A DNA stretch of 64,000 nt, taken from assembly GCA_017607445.1 (NCBI GenBank), contig JAEVHH010000002.1:3153501-3217500 (forward strand), written 5' to 3'. The notes under the pieces are model-generated. The model did no database searches, was not told where the DNA came from, and saw nothing but the letters and a program-made list of their open reading frames with translations. The position numbers were made by a program, and so were the translations under genes. Numbering within the stretch: position 1 is the stretch's first letter; every line of letters starts with the position of its first letter. This document shows positions 38,604 to 49,861 of the stretch, in pieces. Source of the DNA: Histoplasma ohiense (taxonomy: Eukaryota; Ascomycota; Eurotiomycetes; Onygenales; Ajellomycetaceae).

Positions 38604-38941
38604 GGGCCCAATGTAGGCGCATAATTGGGTCATTTATTTCAACGTAATATGCATGGTTATATTCCTACGAGGTTAAGGAGGGCGGACCTTACGTACGGTA
38701 AGATAGGTGTTTCAGATTATTACACGATTCTTTATCCATAATAAGTACTGCTGTTCAACAGGTTATATTCATGTCTTCTCTCACTTGATTTCTTGTCCTT
38801 CTTGGAGTTTTTAGTGCACAAGATATGAACCACAGATCTATTGATTCCTCAGAAGCAAGGAGATATTACCGAATAAAAAACCCGGAATCTAAGCCACAGT
38901 CAATGACTCGAATAAACCGAGGGTTTGGAATATGTTGTTGA

Positions 38942-39600
38942 GCTAACCAACTTGAATCTATTGCCCAGTCGTGGACGTGTTTTTGGTAATCGTGATGAAT
39001 ACATCGGCGCAATCCTCAATCTCAGGCTTTGAGTTGTGGTTAGCTCCCGTTAATAACTATGAATGGTTGTTTGTTGCATACAACATGCTTGAGGACAGCC
39101 TTATCTGTATATGCCTGGACTGTCTCCTTGGAGGATCTCTCGCCATATTTCCGCGTCATTAATACAAACTTTCAAAATCGAATTACCCGTCCTGGTCGCG
39201 CTCACCCATTCTGTGAGGAGAAGCTCTGGGAGGACTGCGTTAGTTCGGATCTTGGATCCCTGAGATGAAGCGAGTGCTTTCATCAGATGTAACCCTATGT
39301 TGAGATGGTTAGAATGCAGGCGGATAGGATTGGAAAATCTAGATTTGCTTACCTGCAGCCTTGAACACAGAGTAAGTCAAGCTATACTTAGTGGTTCAAA
39401 AGTCTGTTTATTCTTTTAAAATCACAAAAATCCACCTGTTTCATTCCTTTCTTTCTTTTTCTTCCTGTATTATTCTTCCTGGTTTTGATTTCATATCACA
39501 AACTAACACTTCAGAGCAGGGTAAACCAAAAATCAAAAGATATCGAACCTTGATCCCCCCCGGTAATGAGGACATTTCTTCCCTTGAGGGAGTATGGCAT
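38942..39600 (-). pseudogene. decayed short-chain dehydrogenase/reductase
   Basis: Ordered SDR fragments read leftward from 39600. They are MPYSLKGRNVLITGG (39556-39600, start of the Rossmann fold), SLTYSVFKAA (to 39353, the catalytic Tyr-x3-Lys segment), then across a consistent intron (39295-39352) GLHLMKALASSQG and KIRTNAVLPELLLTEW (to 39206). After a damaged stretch come KAVLKHV (to 39082) and, across another consistent intron (39027-39081), PEIEDCADVFITITKNTSTTGQ-type sequence from 39026. The frame then meets TAG at 38958-38960 where the family usually continues for a few residues. The middle of the domain, about 100 residues between the N-terminal and catalytic fragments, is missing; only about 150 bp remain there. 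Splice sites survive although the gene cannot encode a whole enzyme. It is probably a relic of a classical SDR of unknown substrate. Confidence 0.8.
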
Positions 39601-40827
39601 GGCTAAGCGCAGAATCTTGCGAATCGCGAAGACACAATTTAGATGCTCAGCCGTAGGGTTGCTGACAACATGGCAAGTATTATGCATTGTTTGGGCTAAG
39701 GAGAAACACGCGCTTTCCCACTGATTCACGGCAAGCATCTCAGGAAGTGGTCTTGATCCTAGCAGCGTTAAGGGGAAACTGAGCGTGGAAGCTGCGGCAG
39801 GTTGAGTTGGTGTTTCACAACTTGATTTTAACCTCGGCCTGCCACAAGAATTGGTTTTTCAACGCGCCGTCGCGTCGAACATCAGTTAATTGACAGAATA
39901 CTTAACTTTTCTCCCTTTGGTTTTACTTGCTGCTAAACTCTTGTCCAGTTCTGCGTCTAGGCGACTAACACTCTTTGGGATGGGTATCCCGTACACAAAA
40001 TAGGAGATTCCTTGTTCTCTTTATTTCCCTTTCAAAGAGATTGGCGTTTTGACAATCTCATGCCCTATTATTCCATGTTTGACTTGGTCATCCAAACACT
40101 GCTACTGTGCGTCTGGGTATCGGTAGTGGCTATGAAGCCATGTCTTCGGTGGTTGTTGCATGTTTCCATGGGTTCTCTCTTTTCTTTTTGATTGTATGAG
40201 GTTTCCCAGATGGTGGAGCACCCATCTCGACGTTCCTCTGCTGTATCTGGCACATGGGGCGTAAAATTGGAAATGCAGACCTAGGGACTGCCCGCTACAC
40301 TTCTAAGAATGAGCTCCGAATAGACTTCGTTTCTTCTAGATTGCTAGACTTGCGTTACTCGCACGTTAGGCTGTAAGGGGCCATGCTCAGGAGAAAGGTG
40401 ACAAAAGGGGTAGTTGGATGTCCCCTGATCTTAACTCTTATGCTTCCAGCGAGAATATCTTCTTACTGAGACTTGGAATTGTATGAACTGCCTCTAATCA
40501 GGCCATGTCAGAACACAATGCAATGGAGGATGTATATTGCTGTGGTTGCTTGGCTGATGCTGCTGCCAGTCAGTTAGCAACTGCACAATCAGTTATGGCC
40601 ATTGTGAAAGTGTCTATGCCAGGTCTGCTGAGGAGCACACAAACACCTCACTTCTGTTTGCATCTCAGCTTCTCACCCCTTTCTCTCTAAGAACTTTGCT
40701 GTCATCTCCAAAGGTATCCATCCAACAACAAAGCTCTGAGATATCAGTCATTACTTATCAGTCTGCTGAACCGCACTCTTGTTGTCTTCTAGCAACCTTT
40801 CTCACACAATACAAAAGGGGGGAGGTG
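39601..40827. other. intergenic, no gene seen
   Basis: This lies between the SDR relic and the start of the 284-residue protein gene. Frames such as 40505-40690 have an ATG but no motif and no clear splice link to the next gene; one could be part of that gene's leader. Confidence 0.5.
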
Positions 40828-41863
40828 ATGGAATCGTCTCTGCCTAAGAACAACGACGACAAGGCACAAACTTCTCACACTGAAGGCAACAAAGCAGGAG
40901 ACAAAGGTAATATTACCAATATATAAACCAAGATACTCTCCCATCCCAACAGCTTTTCATGCAGAGTTGATATCAAATAGCTAACTTTCATTTGTGTATT
41001 GAACAGCCGATGAATTGCCCAACAGCTCCCAGAATGATGCCAAAACCCATCGTCGCATCACCTTTGCATTTCTCAGTTGGCCATTTTTTGGCCGCCGTGA
41101 GAGACATCACGGAAATGGTAAACAAGTAGAAATCTAGTTATTGGAAACAAGATGCAATCCTCTGCTGCATAAGGGTAAGCTAACATCTGATTTTCAAGGC
41201 GTTCCACCGGCGGAACGACGTGCTGCAGAGCAAGACAACCTGCAGCTGCCAAAAGTTGCGAGCTTAACAGGCGCTATTTTTTCCCAACGTCCAACAGCAA
41301 CCAGCACTATCACTAGACGTAGACACTCTTACGCACCCCAGGTGTCAAGGGACTACAGTCGTTGCATTCAGAATTTGTCCGTATGTACCGATGATGAACG
41401 TGAGATTGAGGTGGAGTCAGAACTAGATGGCAATGCCATGGAAGAGCCGCAAGTTCACCCTCTGTGCATGAATCCTGTGAACGATGAGGAGCAGGACAGC
41501 ACAGCATTTAGTACCAATGATGCTGCAAGCGCTGTTGAAGCTGTAGAGCCTTCCGGAGGGCCAGAAGTTGTTTCTGTAGCCGAGACTTCCTTGGTGACGA
41601 CCACTGGAGAAATGGGAAATGGAGAAAACCCTCCTCCCACACCCCCTAGCGAAGAAGATGCAGCTGAAGATGACCCTTACCCTGTCTCTGACACCTCGTC
41701 TGTCTATGCTGAAGAGTGGTTCCCGTTTCGTGAGCTCTCGCAGATATCCTGGCGCACGGCTGGACCTACGTCTGCGGAGGAATTGCTGCCATCAACTCGC
41801 AAATCCCCCTATCGCATGGGGAGAATCCGTCGTTATGGCTGGATTGAAGGCCAGCCATTCTAA
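40828..41863 (+). CDS. unrecognised acidic protein, three exons
   Basis: I do not recognise this family. Three exons (40828-40906, 41007-41117, 41199-41863) join with matching phases into 284 residues. The N-terminus is polar (SSLPKNNDDKAQTSHTEG). The second exon encodes a hydrophobic-basic patch, ITFAFLSWPFFGRRERHHG. The middle is strongly acidic and Ser/Thr/Pro-rich (PPPTPPSEEDAAEDDPYP). The C-terminus is aromatic and basic, with WFPFRELSQISWRTAG and KSPYRMGRIRRYGWIEGQPF, and looks like the conserved part. No signal peptide is seen. The support is the open third exon, clean GT-AG junctions with in-phase joins, and a change from disordered to ordered composition at the end. It may be a lineage-restricted protein; function is unknown. 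Confidence 0.65.
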
Positions 41864-43013
41864 GATGGAACAGATAAGTTTGTCTTCTTCGATTGTATTT
41901 TCTGATACAGCCACGGAATTGTTTCGGGCTAGGTGAGGACTCGACTGTGCTGGGCTGAATTATTTTCTCTTTTCTTGTGACATTGTTTATCTTTGTTCCT
42001 TTTTATACTTATTTTGACTGTTTTTGTTTTCTTTTTCTTTTTCTTTTTCTTTTCTTTTTCTTTGTCCCTGGGTTCTAAGAATTTCCCTATAAGAAAAACA
42101 TTCGAGATGTTTTTTTGTTCACTATCATCTCAAGTGGTTTTAACCCTCCATGGCTTGGCCATTTTAATTTCAGTGTTTGAACTTGTTAGCTGCCTTTACT
42201 CTGCTTCATTTTTCTTTCTTCCTCAACAGCATCATCACTGAGGTTAAAATGCAAATTTGTTTGATAGCTAGGCAGAGATTTCTCTCTGCCCCTGCTCACA
42301 GATGAGAGTGTGTGAAGGTTTTTTGTTTCCATGAAATTTTAAATCCAGATACACTGATATAAGGTTTTCTTAGTTCAGGGGATCAAGTTGAACTGGTAGT
42401 TAACTATGCCCCAGTTAATAAGCGAGTTAGTTTCAGTTAGTTAGTTACCATTAAAAACAATGACAGGTACTTAATTAAAATGGACATTCTCTTTGTATTC
42501 GTGTATAAATAGTTGTGCAGTACATATCGCGTCCCGAAGAAAGTGCGTGGTATACTTACATGGTCGGAAATAACCCAAAGTTTGATACTAAAAAGGCGAT
42601 AAAATTGATTATGTTGACTTGAGCATTCGAGTAAAATCATATAGATAACTGGAAATAAAGAAACAATAATATAAGAACAGAAGAAGAGTTCATGCTGATT
42701 TTACCTTATATCATGGGATGGGTTGACGTACTCATGAATAAGGTCATGATATTATCCATACACATTTCAATTCACAAAAATAACAGTGGAAGCGCTGAAT
42801 GACACATGCCTCATTTCACCAATTAAAAACCGTACAAGTATCCCCACAAACCACTCCTTCTACTCCCGTAGGACTCTTTCACTTTTTGATGGGGTGGGGG
42901 AGCAAAAACAAAATCAAAAAAAAAAAATTATAAATAGATGAAGCCTTTCTACCAAACGCATTTTAACACACCCATAGGCATAACGACATGGTGCAAAAAT
43001 AGAACTCTTTAGA
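41864..43013. other. convergent intergenic region, T-rich, no gene seen
   Basis: It contains a (CTTTTT)n-like pyrimidine tract at 42027-42062 and AT-rich DNA. It separates the 3' ends of the 284-residue protein gene and the p24 gene. Confidence 0.6.
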
Positions 43014-43862
43014 TTATGTAAGTTTCTGCTTAATGAAGAAGGATCGAAGATGGGAAAGTTGCCAAGCGCAAGTTAATGACAAGAGGCCTAGCTGGATTAA
43101 AGTCCAGCGGACGACACGGGCATTGGTTGCTTCGGATTGGTTGCGAAATAATGCTTCCCGTTCCTGTGATGAGATCCAAGTAAGTATATATTATTGTTTT
43201 ACGGCGAATAATATCATGGATCACATACCCGCTGGAAAACCTGCTCTCGGCGGATATCTTGTAGTCTGCTATTAAGATTCTTGACTCTGTGAGCCATGTC
43301 CTCCATCTTGGATTTATCTTCGCTTTCGATTTTGCTAGTTTCTCCAATGACCATGTCGAGAGTCAATTTTATGGCCGGGGAAGCTGAGAGCCATCCTTGA
43401 GTAGCACCAGGATCTGGGGTGAAACAGAGTTTGTGTTGACCTGCATCTGCAGCGGAGAATGTGAACCGTCCAGTATCACTTCCGCGTTGGAATACAACAC
43501 GGTGATCGTTGTCAAATGTTTCATCGACTGTGATTGTAAGCGTGAGGCCAGGGTCCGTGGTGTAGGCGTTGACTTCGTTCTTGAATACTTCAGCTTTGTA
43601 GTTACCTGTTGACGAGTACGGTTAGTACACAGAATCCAGCCCCGACCATCATCGTATCTGACGCGATATAATGAAGTTGCCATAGGATTAAAACAAAATA
43701 CTAACCAACAACTAAAGTTCCTTGCGGCATATCTTCGAAGAAGCATTTTTGCTGCCGTGGCTGGACGTAGAAGTAGAGGGAGTGGGCCGGAGTTGATAGA
43801 GTGAGAATCGTGACAATTGCGAAAAAGGACGGCAGCCAGGACTGCGAGCGCGAGGAGGCCAT
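43014..43862 (-). CDS. p24 (emp24/gp25L) family cargo receptor, Erp1-like
   Basis: Three exons: 43706-43862, 43229-43605, 43014-43163; 227 residues. The order is a signal peptide (WLPSFFAIVTILTLSTPAHS), the GOLD domain starting LYFYVQPRQQKCFFEDMP and including NYKAEVFKNEVNAYT and GRFTFSAADAGQHKLCFTP (with the paired Cys), a coiled coil (KMEDMAHRVKNLNSRLQDIR), a transmembrane helix around WTLIQLGLLSLTCAWQL, and a short cytosolic tail ending RSFFIKQKLT. The double Phe is the COPII-binding signal of the family; the tail lacks a canonical C-terminal KKXX. These receptors cycle between ER and Golgi and select GPI-anchored and other cargo. It is closest to the Erp1/5/6 (alpha or gamma) branch by memory, not by alignment. 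Confidence 0.9.
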
Positions 43863-44199
43863 GATGAAGAGTCAAGCCAAACCCGGAGCGGAAATTGAGA
43901 AGAGTCTCCTGAGCTTTGTGCGTGCGTTGGCTTGAAAGGCTAAAAGGGGCTCTTGTTGCTTGATGGAAGGTTGAAGTGTCCACTCCAGGATGTCAAGGGC
44001 AATGCAAACACTGCAAACATGTCCTCCGAGTCTCCAATCTCCATTCAATCATTGTAAATTCCATCATTGTTGCAAACTATCATCAATAACCATCGCCCTT
44101 CGATCGTTGCTTCTCTTTCTATTAGACCATATGTACGTCAGCGACTTTTAGAGCTTCTAAATTCCCCCTTCTTGCGACCCTTTCTTCCAAATCGCCGCC
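43863..44199. promoter_or_regulatory. shared divergent promoter of the p24 gene and swc4
   Basis: 337 bp lie between the two start codons. The direction of both genes and the short distance imply a bidirectional promoter. I see no motif of known meaning. Confidence 0.5.
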
Positions 44200-46157
44200 A
44201 TGGCTGCCGCAGATGTCCGTGACATGCTGGATCTTCCCGCCGACGGCGGCCCACCTAGACCTCATAAGAAACAGAAAGTCGTCGAAAAACGACCAGGTAA
44301 GTGGATTTTAAGCCCGACTTTGCAATGCGCTGCTAATGTGTATCCATAGAAGGTATTACCCGGGAACTCTTTGCTCTTTTAGGCGAACGTGCCCCTCCTA
44401 TCGCTCTGAACGAGAATAAATACAAGGGACGGCGGAAATGGGTGAGCAAGCTGAAAGTAACGCCATGGTAAGGCATCTTGTGGCCTTGGATATTTGAGTA
44501 ATCCGCGACTGACGTGCGTATGTTGTATAGGGTGATGGCCCCGTTTGAAAATTCCGCTCGATCTGATGGGCTTGTACTCCGACACTGGCAAAGAAAACAA
44601 GCTCCCATTATTGAAGCGGCAGCTGCTGATGGGGAAGATAAAATGGAAACTGAGGCTCCGGAACAGAAACCGGAAAATGTCTATGCGTTTGCGAAATACA
44701 ACGTGAAAGCTCAGATCCCCAAGCGGTATACCGATGACCAATACAATCGCTACCTGAAAAGCCATACGTGGAGTCGTGAAGAAACAGACTATCTTATGGA
44801 TCTCGTCGAGGAATATGATTTGCGATGGGTCGTCATTGCTGACAGATACGAATACCCCCCAAACCCGCCACTTACAAACAGTGATTCCACCGCTCTTGTT
44901 ACAACAACTCGACGTCGAACAATGGAAGAGATGAAATCGCGTTACTACACTGTTGCTGCGAACATGTTGGCACTTGAGCATCCACCTTCTGAGATGTCTG
45001 AAACAGAATTCAACCTCCATGAGAAGATGATGAAATATGATCCCGAACAAGAAAAGGTTCGCAAGGATTTGGCGATTTTACAATTGAACCGATCAAAGGA
45101 CGAAGTTAATGAAGAGACTTTGCTACTCGAGGAACTCAAAAGGATTGTGGCCAACGAGAAAAATTTTATAGAAGAGCGCAGAGAGCTTTACGCCAGACTC
45201 GAGGCTCCCATCAGTACGAGCAATACTACGATGTACCAGTCTAGCCAGGGCCTATCACAACTTCTCCAATCCCTCCTCCATGCCGATAAAACCAAGAAAC
45301 GGCGCTCAATTATGGGGCTTGAAACCGGCACATCCAGCCCAGCCAGCCTACCAAGCTCACAACAAAACCCCCCACAGAGCGCTCGGGAAAGTCGACCTCA
45401 GACGCCTGCTGCTCCGGCGCCACCACCGACAACTACCAAGAAAGCAGCCAACACAGCAGCTCAGCAACCAGCCGTCAAAGCTCTCACTCCGGCCGAAGAA
45501 GCCAAATATGGCGTCACACGCCACGACCGCCTTACCTCAGGCGTTCAGTTCCGCAATGACAAGGCACATAAGCTCACACAGGCCAAATCCAACATCCAAT
45601 CTCAGAAACTCGCTGCTGCGCTTACTGAGCTTTCTATCCCACCCCGACTCGTCATGCCAACAGAGAAGGTGTGTAAGGAGTTTGAAAAGCTGATACATTC
45701 CGTCAATCTCTTGCTCGACGTGCGCAAGTTTATGGAGAAGGTTGAGGGCGAAATTCGTGTGCTGGAGGCTGCTAAGCAGGAACGAGAAAGGAAGGAGAAG
45801 GAGCGACTGGAGGCGGAGGCTAGTCAGACGGGCGAAGGCGCCGCGGAATCAGGACAGGGAAATGAGGGTGATGATAAGGAGGGCGAAATGGAAAAGAAAG
45901 GGGCCGGGGAGAGAAGTGACGTGGGGGAAGATAAGAATGTTCCTGCTGCAGTCTCTGTTACCAATGGTGCAGATGCACCGGTGACAAAAGGACACGATGA
46001 AGCTGGCCTTGCTGTAGCCGAAGCGGACGAAGGATCGAAAACGGCTGGATCTGAGGGAAAAGGAGCGGGGACAGCTGGCTCTGAAGGGTCGCACAAACGA
46101 AGCGCCAGTGTCTTAAGTGCGGTCAGTGACAAGAGCATGAAGAGGCAGAGGAAGTAG
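44200..46157 (+). CDS. swc4: SWR1/NuA4 complex subunit Swc4 (DMAP1 homologue)
   Basis: Three exons: 44200-44296, 44350-44467, 44531-46157; 613 residues. Swc4 is shared by the SWR1 remodeller, which installs H2A.Z, and the NuA4 acetyltransferase. The N-terminus MAAADVRDMLDLPADGGPP leads to ITRELFALLGERAPPIAL and KWVSKLKVTPWVMAPFENSA. A SANT/Myb-like domain lies near residues 145-180 (HTWSREETDYLMDLVEEYDL followed by RWVVIADRYEYP). The DMAP1 region continues with ERRELYARLEAPISTSN, and later LVMPTEKVCKEFEKLIHSVN and LLDVRKFMEKVEGEIRVLEA, a predicted coiled coil. The C-terminal 130 residues are low-complexity Glu/Lys/Gly/Ala. The start is fixed by the conserved first exon. Confidence 0.95.
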
Positions 46158-46799
46158 CATGATGAGAATTATTATTTGTTTACTTAGGTTCGCTCGGTGG
46201 TTTACGGAATTTGATGGATTGGGATAGCTGAATTTAGGTTGTTACTCATTATGGCCTTTTATTCATTAATTTTATACTCTATTCGCTTATAAGTTGTAAA
46301 AGATATAATTTTGCTCGATTGATGAACAGTTCGTACTTTATCCGTTTGGGTCTTTTACGCCAGACCGATTGATGGGCAACAGAATTAGAATTAAGAGTTT
46401 CACCTGCTGACAATATTTTTGCTTTACTATCTTGCATTGAATTGTGAATTGCTAGATTGGTTATTGCCGAGGAGGATAATAGGAAATTCTTTGTTCTATC
46501 CAATGGGACCGGATTAGACTGTCAATATTTCTCTGCTGGGAGGATGAAGCGGAACTGAATACACCAAAAATATTCAACTAATTAACATGCTCTACAACAC
46601 TATCCATCCACCGGTTGTACGTTATATCAATGCTGAAACGTGTTATATAGGAGAGGGTAAAAATAGTGGCACACACTCCAAGAGTGCATCCTTATAAGGG
46701 TGCTATACAAACAAATACCTCAAAGGTTGGTTGCGAAATTATGTAGCTTTGCGCAACGGGAAATGGGCCACAGGCCCCATGTAGAACAAGCTAATGATA
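46158..46799. other. convergent intergenic region, no gene seen
   Basis: AT-rich DNA between two 3' ends. The short minus-strand frame at 46279-46503 has no motif. Confidence 0.6.
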
Positions 46800-49148
46800 C
46801 TACTCTGTTCCCCACGTCTGCTCAACAAGTTTCAGCAGGCCATCCTTCGAGCCCGCTTCGTTCAAAAGTTGCTTTTCTTTGAAGTCCACAGTTGAATCGC
46901 GGAGATCCATGCTCCTGGATACCCGACGATGCCCCTCACTATCAATTAGGACTTTCTCAAGTCCTTCTTCTGTCCCATGATCAAATGTAACATCGTCGTC
47001 GCCAGAGAACAACCCGATACAATCTTCATACAAACGTGACCAGACATCTGCAGAACATGGATCTGTGGGAGCGTCCATGCCGCTCCCACCGAAAGTAGAG
47101 AAACCCAACCGGCATGGTAGAGGCGATCCCAGAGGAGCAGGGTCGAGCATCCTGCTCCATGGAGTCCGCTGTTCACTTACCCTCTCGCTCGATCCCCGAG
47201 CTTTCAGCTGCTGATTATGCCGCTTAATTTCGCTTCTGATATCTCCAATTTGCTCAAGAATAAGTTGACCGGTTGGTCCCCCGGGAATAATTTCAAGATC
47301 CGGATCCTTCAGGTCGTCGCTCCTGGAGGTTTCCCTCCTATGGCCTGCCCGATATCGTCGGCGATCAACGGAATCGGAACGATGTAACCTAACCCAATTG
47401 AACAACCCCGTACCCTTTTTAATAGAAGGCAATGAATCGGATTTATCGTTTGAGATTCTTGATAATGGGGGCGAGTTTGTGTCTTGGCTGTCCTTGGGCG
47501 TATCTATGGATGCAAAGTCACGAGCAGCAACGTTATCGGAACGCCCAGCAGATCCGTTTCTCGCAATCTTAGACCGGCTTGGGAACCTGGCCCATGACGA
47601 GAAGAGTTCTTTGCTAATATCACAATCAAAGAGGTTCCTCTCAGACGTCGCGAGTTCCCCGCAACTGACAACGTTCCGATCTTCGTTGCAGTGCGACTCG
47701 ACCGGCCCTTGTGCCTGATTCCTGGTGACAATTGATTCCCCGGAAGCTTGTGAAAAGCATTTTAAACGTGTTTCTCTGCCCGTAAACTCGACTTGATCAC
47801 GTAGATCGGTCCCAGGTGTGGATTCTTGATAAATTAGCTGCATTATATCGCTTGTTTCGGAGTTTGGGGGTTTGCCATCATCCTCCATCACAAAACGATA
47901 GCCGTAACCACGACGCTTCCCATCAGACAGCCATCCATCACTGATGCTTCTCATGTTCGTGTATTTTTGGATGCCATTGGAGTTCTGAATGGCTGAATCG
48001 CTAGCGCTACTGGAATGTATATCAACGAAATTCTCGATGAATCTGCTTTCAGTCCGATATTTGATCTTGCGTGGACAAGCAGAGGAGTCTTGGCTAGTAG
48101 CATTTGGATTCCTTTCCCAGCTTAGTTGTTGGCCGTTGAGCAGATCAAAGTATCCGCCGCTAACTGCTGCCTTTGCACCAGACGCCGCAGCGACATGTCC
48201 AGCTTTCGGCGGGGATAACTCTAGCTGGAAATCCGATGGTGGACTAAGACCGTTCGTGCGAGCCACATCCGACTCCCATGAGAATCTGGACAAAGATGAT
48301 TCAAAGTGTGGGACACTATCTAGATATTTAGCGCCTGCAGGCTTGGCCGAATCTTCTGGGAAGTATGAACCAGCGGTGGATGTGGGTGTGGATCTCTGGG
48401 ACTCAGCTTCGACATGTGGCTTGAAACCGTCCTCGGATGTGTCGAAGTTGAAAATTCCTCCGTTATTTTCTGGTAAAGACTCTAAATTGCCGGCGGGTAC
48501 CTCTTTTTCAGGGTTAGATGCTTCATCCCAGATTGCGGACGAGGTTCCGTCAAGTCCTGTGGGAAACATATCATGGTTGATGTCTAAGGGACGCTCGGGG
48601 CTTTGAATGTCTGGTTTGCTGATGAAGCCGATTATACCATCTGTGATACGCTCTGTAATTTGAGGAGTTAAAATACAACGTGCATCACTGTCATACTCAG
48701 CATCATTATTCGTCGTGATATCCACACCGACAGCCGGATTTACATTTTGATCACCACCCTGGAGTGTAACTCCAAGTCTCTTAAATATCTTGGAGGACTT
48801 TTTTGACAATTGCGATTCCCTAGAAAGCCTTCTTCGTATCTTATGAGATAGCTGGATTAAGCTAATCCGACTGGCCTTGGGGCGAATTTGTATCGTTCGA
48901 TTGGCTGCGGTCTTTGGAAACTGATGAAATCCAGGCGTAATTTCCGTCTCTGGATTGCCCGTCCGACGTGTGGAGGGACGGAAAATCTCCTCAAAGGCGA
49001 GTCTTTCCTCGCTGAGATTACCCACGGCAGCGGAACTTGGTCGAGCTGGAGGATCTTGGTGGGCTAGATCAATAGGGAGCATAACGTCTTCTGCAATATT
49101 CGCCGACCCTTTGGATCGCTGACCTCGAGGACATGGACTGAAAACCAT
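46800..49148 (-). CDS. unrecognised 782-residue, mostly disordered protein
   Basis: A single uninterrupted ATG-to-stop frame of 782 codons, far longer than chance allows here and with no stop on this strand across 2.3 kb. I do not recognise a domain. The composition is rich in Ser, Asp, Glu, Arg and Pro, typical of an intrinsically disordered protein. A basic patch occurs near residues 94-125 (RISLIQLSHKIRRRLSRE and KKSSKIFKRLGVTLQ), which could bind membrane or nucleic acid. The centre repeats acidic-Ser stretches (FDTSEDGFKPHVEAESQRST). Near the C-terminus, RLYEDCIGLFSGDDD and KDGLLKLVEQTWG look like short ordered or linear motifs. No signal peptide or membrane span is visible. It shares its upstream region with metE. 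Possibly a fungal cell-cycle or polarity scaffold, but that is a guess. Confidence 0.75.
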   Translation of the reverse strand: MVFSPCPRGQRSKGSANIAEDVMLPIDLAHQDPPARPSSAAVGNLSEERLAFEEIFRPSTRRTGNPETEITPGFHQFPKTAANRTIQIRPKASRISLIQLSHKIRRRLSRESQLSKKSSKIFKRLGVTLQGGDQNVNPAVGVDITTNNDAEYDSDARCILTPQITERITDGIIGFISKPDIQSPERPLDINHDMFPTGLDGTSSAIWDEASNPEKEVPAGNLESLPENNGGIFNFDTSEDGFKPHVEAESQRSTPTSTAGSYFPEDSAKPAGAKYLDSVPHFESSLSRFSWESDVARTNGLSPPSDFQLELSPPKAGHVAAASGAKAAVSGGYFDLLNGQQLSWERNPNATSQDSSACPRKIKYRTESRFIENFVDIHSSSASDSAIQNSNGIQKYTNMRSISDGWLSDGKRRGYGYRFVMEDDGKPPNSETSDIMQLIYQESTPGTDLRDQVEFTGRETRLKCFSQASGESIVTRNQAQGPVESHCNEDRNVVSCGELATSERNLFDCDISKELFSSWARFPSRSKIARNGSAGRSDNVAARDFASIDTPKDSQDTNSPPLSRISNDKSDSLPSIKKGTGLFNWVRLHRSDSVDRRRYRAGHRRETSRSDDLKDPDLEIIPGGPTGQLILEQIGDIRSEIKRHNQQLKARGSSERVSEQRTPWSRMLDPAPLGSPLPCRLGFSTFGGSGMDAPTDPCSADVWSRLYEDCIGLFSGDDDVTFDHGTEEGLEKVLIDSEGHRRVSRSMDLRDSTVDFKEKQLLNEAGSKDGLLKLVEQTWGTE

Positions 49149-49407
49149 TGTGAGTGGCTTATAATAGATACTGCAACAAACTTCGCCCCTTCGAGTTTTC
49201 TAGAGCAATGGGCGTCGAATCAGGGGTAGGAACTCTGAAGGCCTGTCTCACTCTGAAAATAACGAGGACTCAAAAGTCGCCAGTCTGATACGAAATTCTC
49301 GTATGGAACAACAATTCGGTCAGTTAGAAGACAGAGATTCAAGTCAGCATGAGAGCCATATAACTGTTTACACGGAACACAGCAGGGAAGGAGCCCCAGG
49401 AATCCTC

Positions 49408-49436
49408 AAACAACAACAACAACAACAACAACAACA
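49408..49436. repeat. (CAA)n triplet repeat
   Basis: Nine to ten CAA units, reading as poly-Leu on the minus strand in a short frame without other support. Confidence 0.9.
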
Positions 49437-49853
49437 TGGAAGGCCGTTTCTTTTTCCAAAATAAGCAACTTGTCGCAAACATTAAAAATAAAACCGGAAG
49501 CGAGAGAGATAGCATCGATCTTGTCATTTTTGGTTCTGGGGTTGGCCTTCAATGGCACTTTCTATAGTTATCTCAGATACTAGTATAGTAGGCACAGAGG
49601 TCAGCAAGAATTAATGGGGATGGGAGTTCTACTCGTTGTTAGTTATTGTCGAGGCAGCTAGGGCTCCTCAGCATTTCAATTACCCATCATGCGCTCAACT
49701 CCAAAGATTCAGATATGGGATATAGCCAGTCTGGAATCTCTGGATATATCTTCAGCAGCCAACCTTGTTTCCCGTGTATGCTGAGGTTGACCTGGGATAG
49801 GGCATATTTTATCACATGACCAGCATTCTGCACGCCCCGCTTATCACGTGATA

Positions 49854-49861
49854 TAATCGGT
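49854..49861. promoter_or_regulatory. TCACGTGA palindrome upstream of metE
   Basis: A perfect TCACGTGA about 320 bp before the methionine synthase start, with a near-match TCACATGA about 40 bp further upstream. In yeast TCACGTGA is the Cbf1 site that recruits Met4 at sulfur-amino-acid genes; the filamentous counterpart is the MetR system. Location and motif fit sulfur or methionine control, but binding is inferred. Confidence 0.55.

Noticed and set aside
44379..45050. 223-codon minus-strand frame opposite swc4
   Set aside because: It is a shadow of swc4 exons and introns and has no ATG-linked motif.
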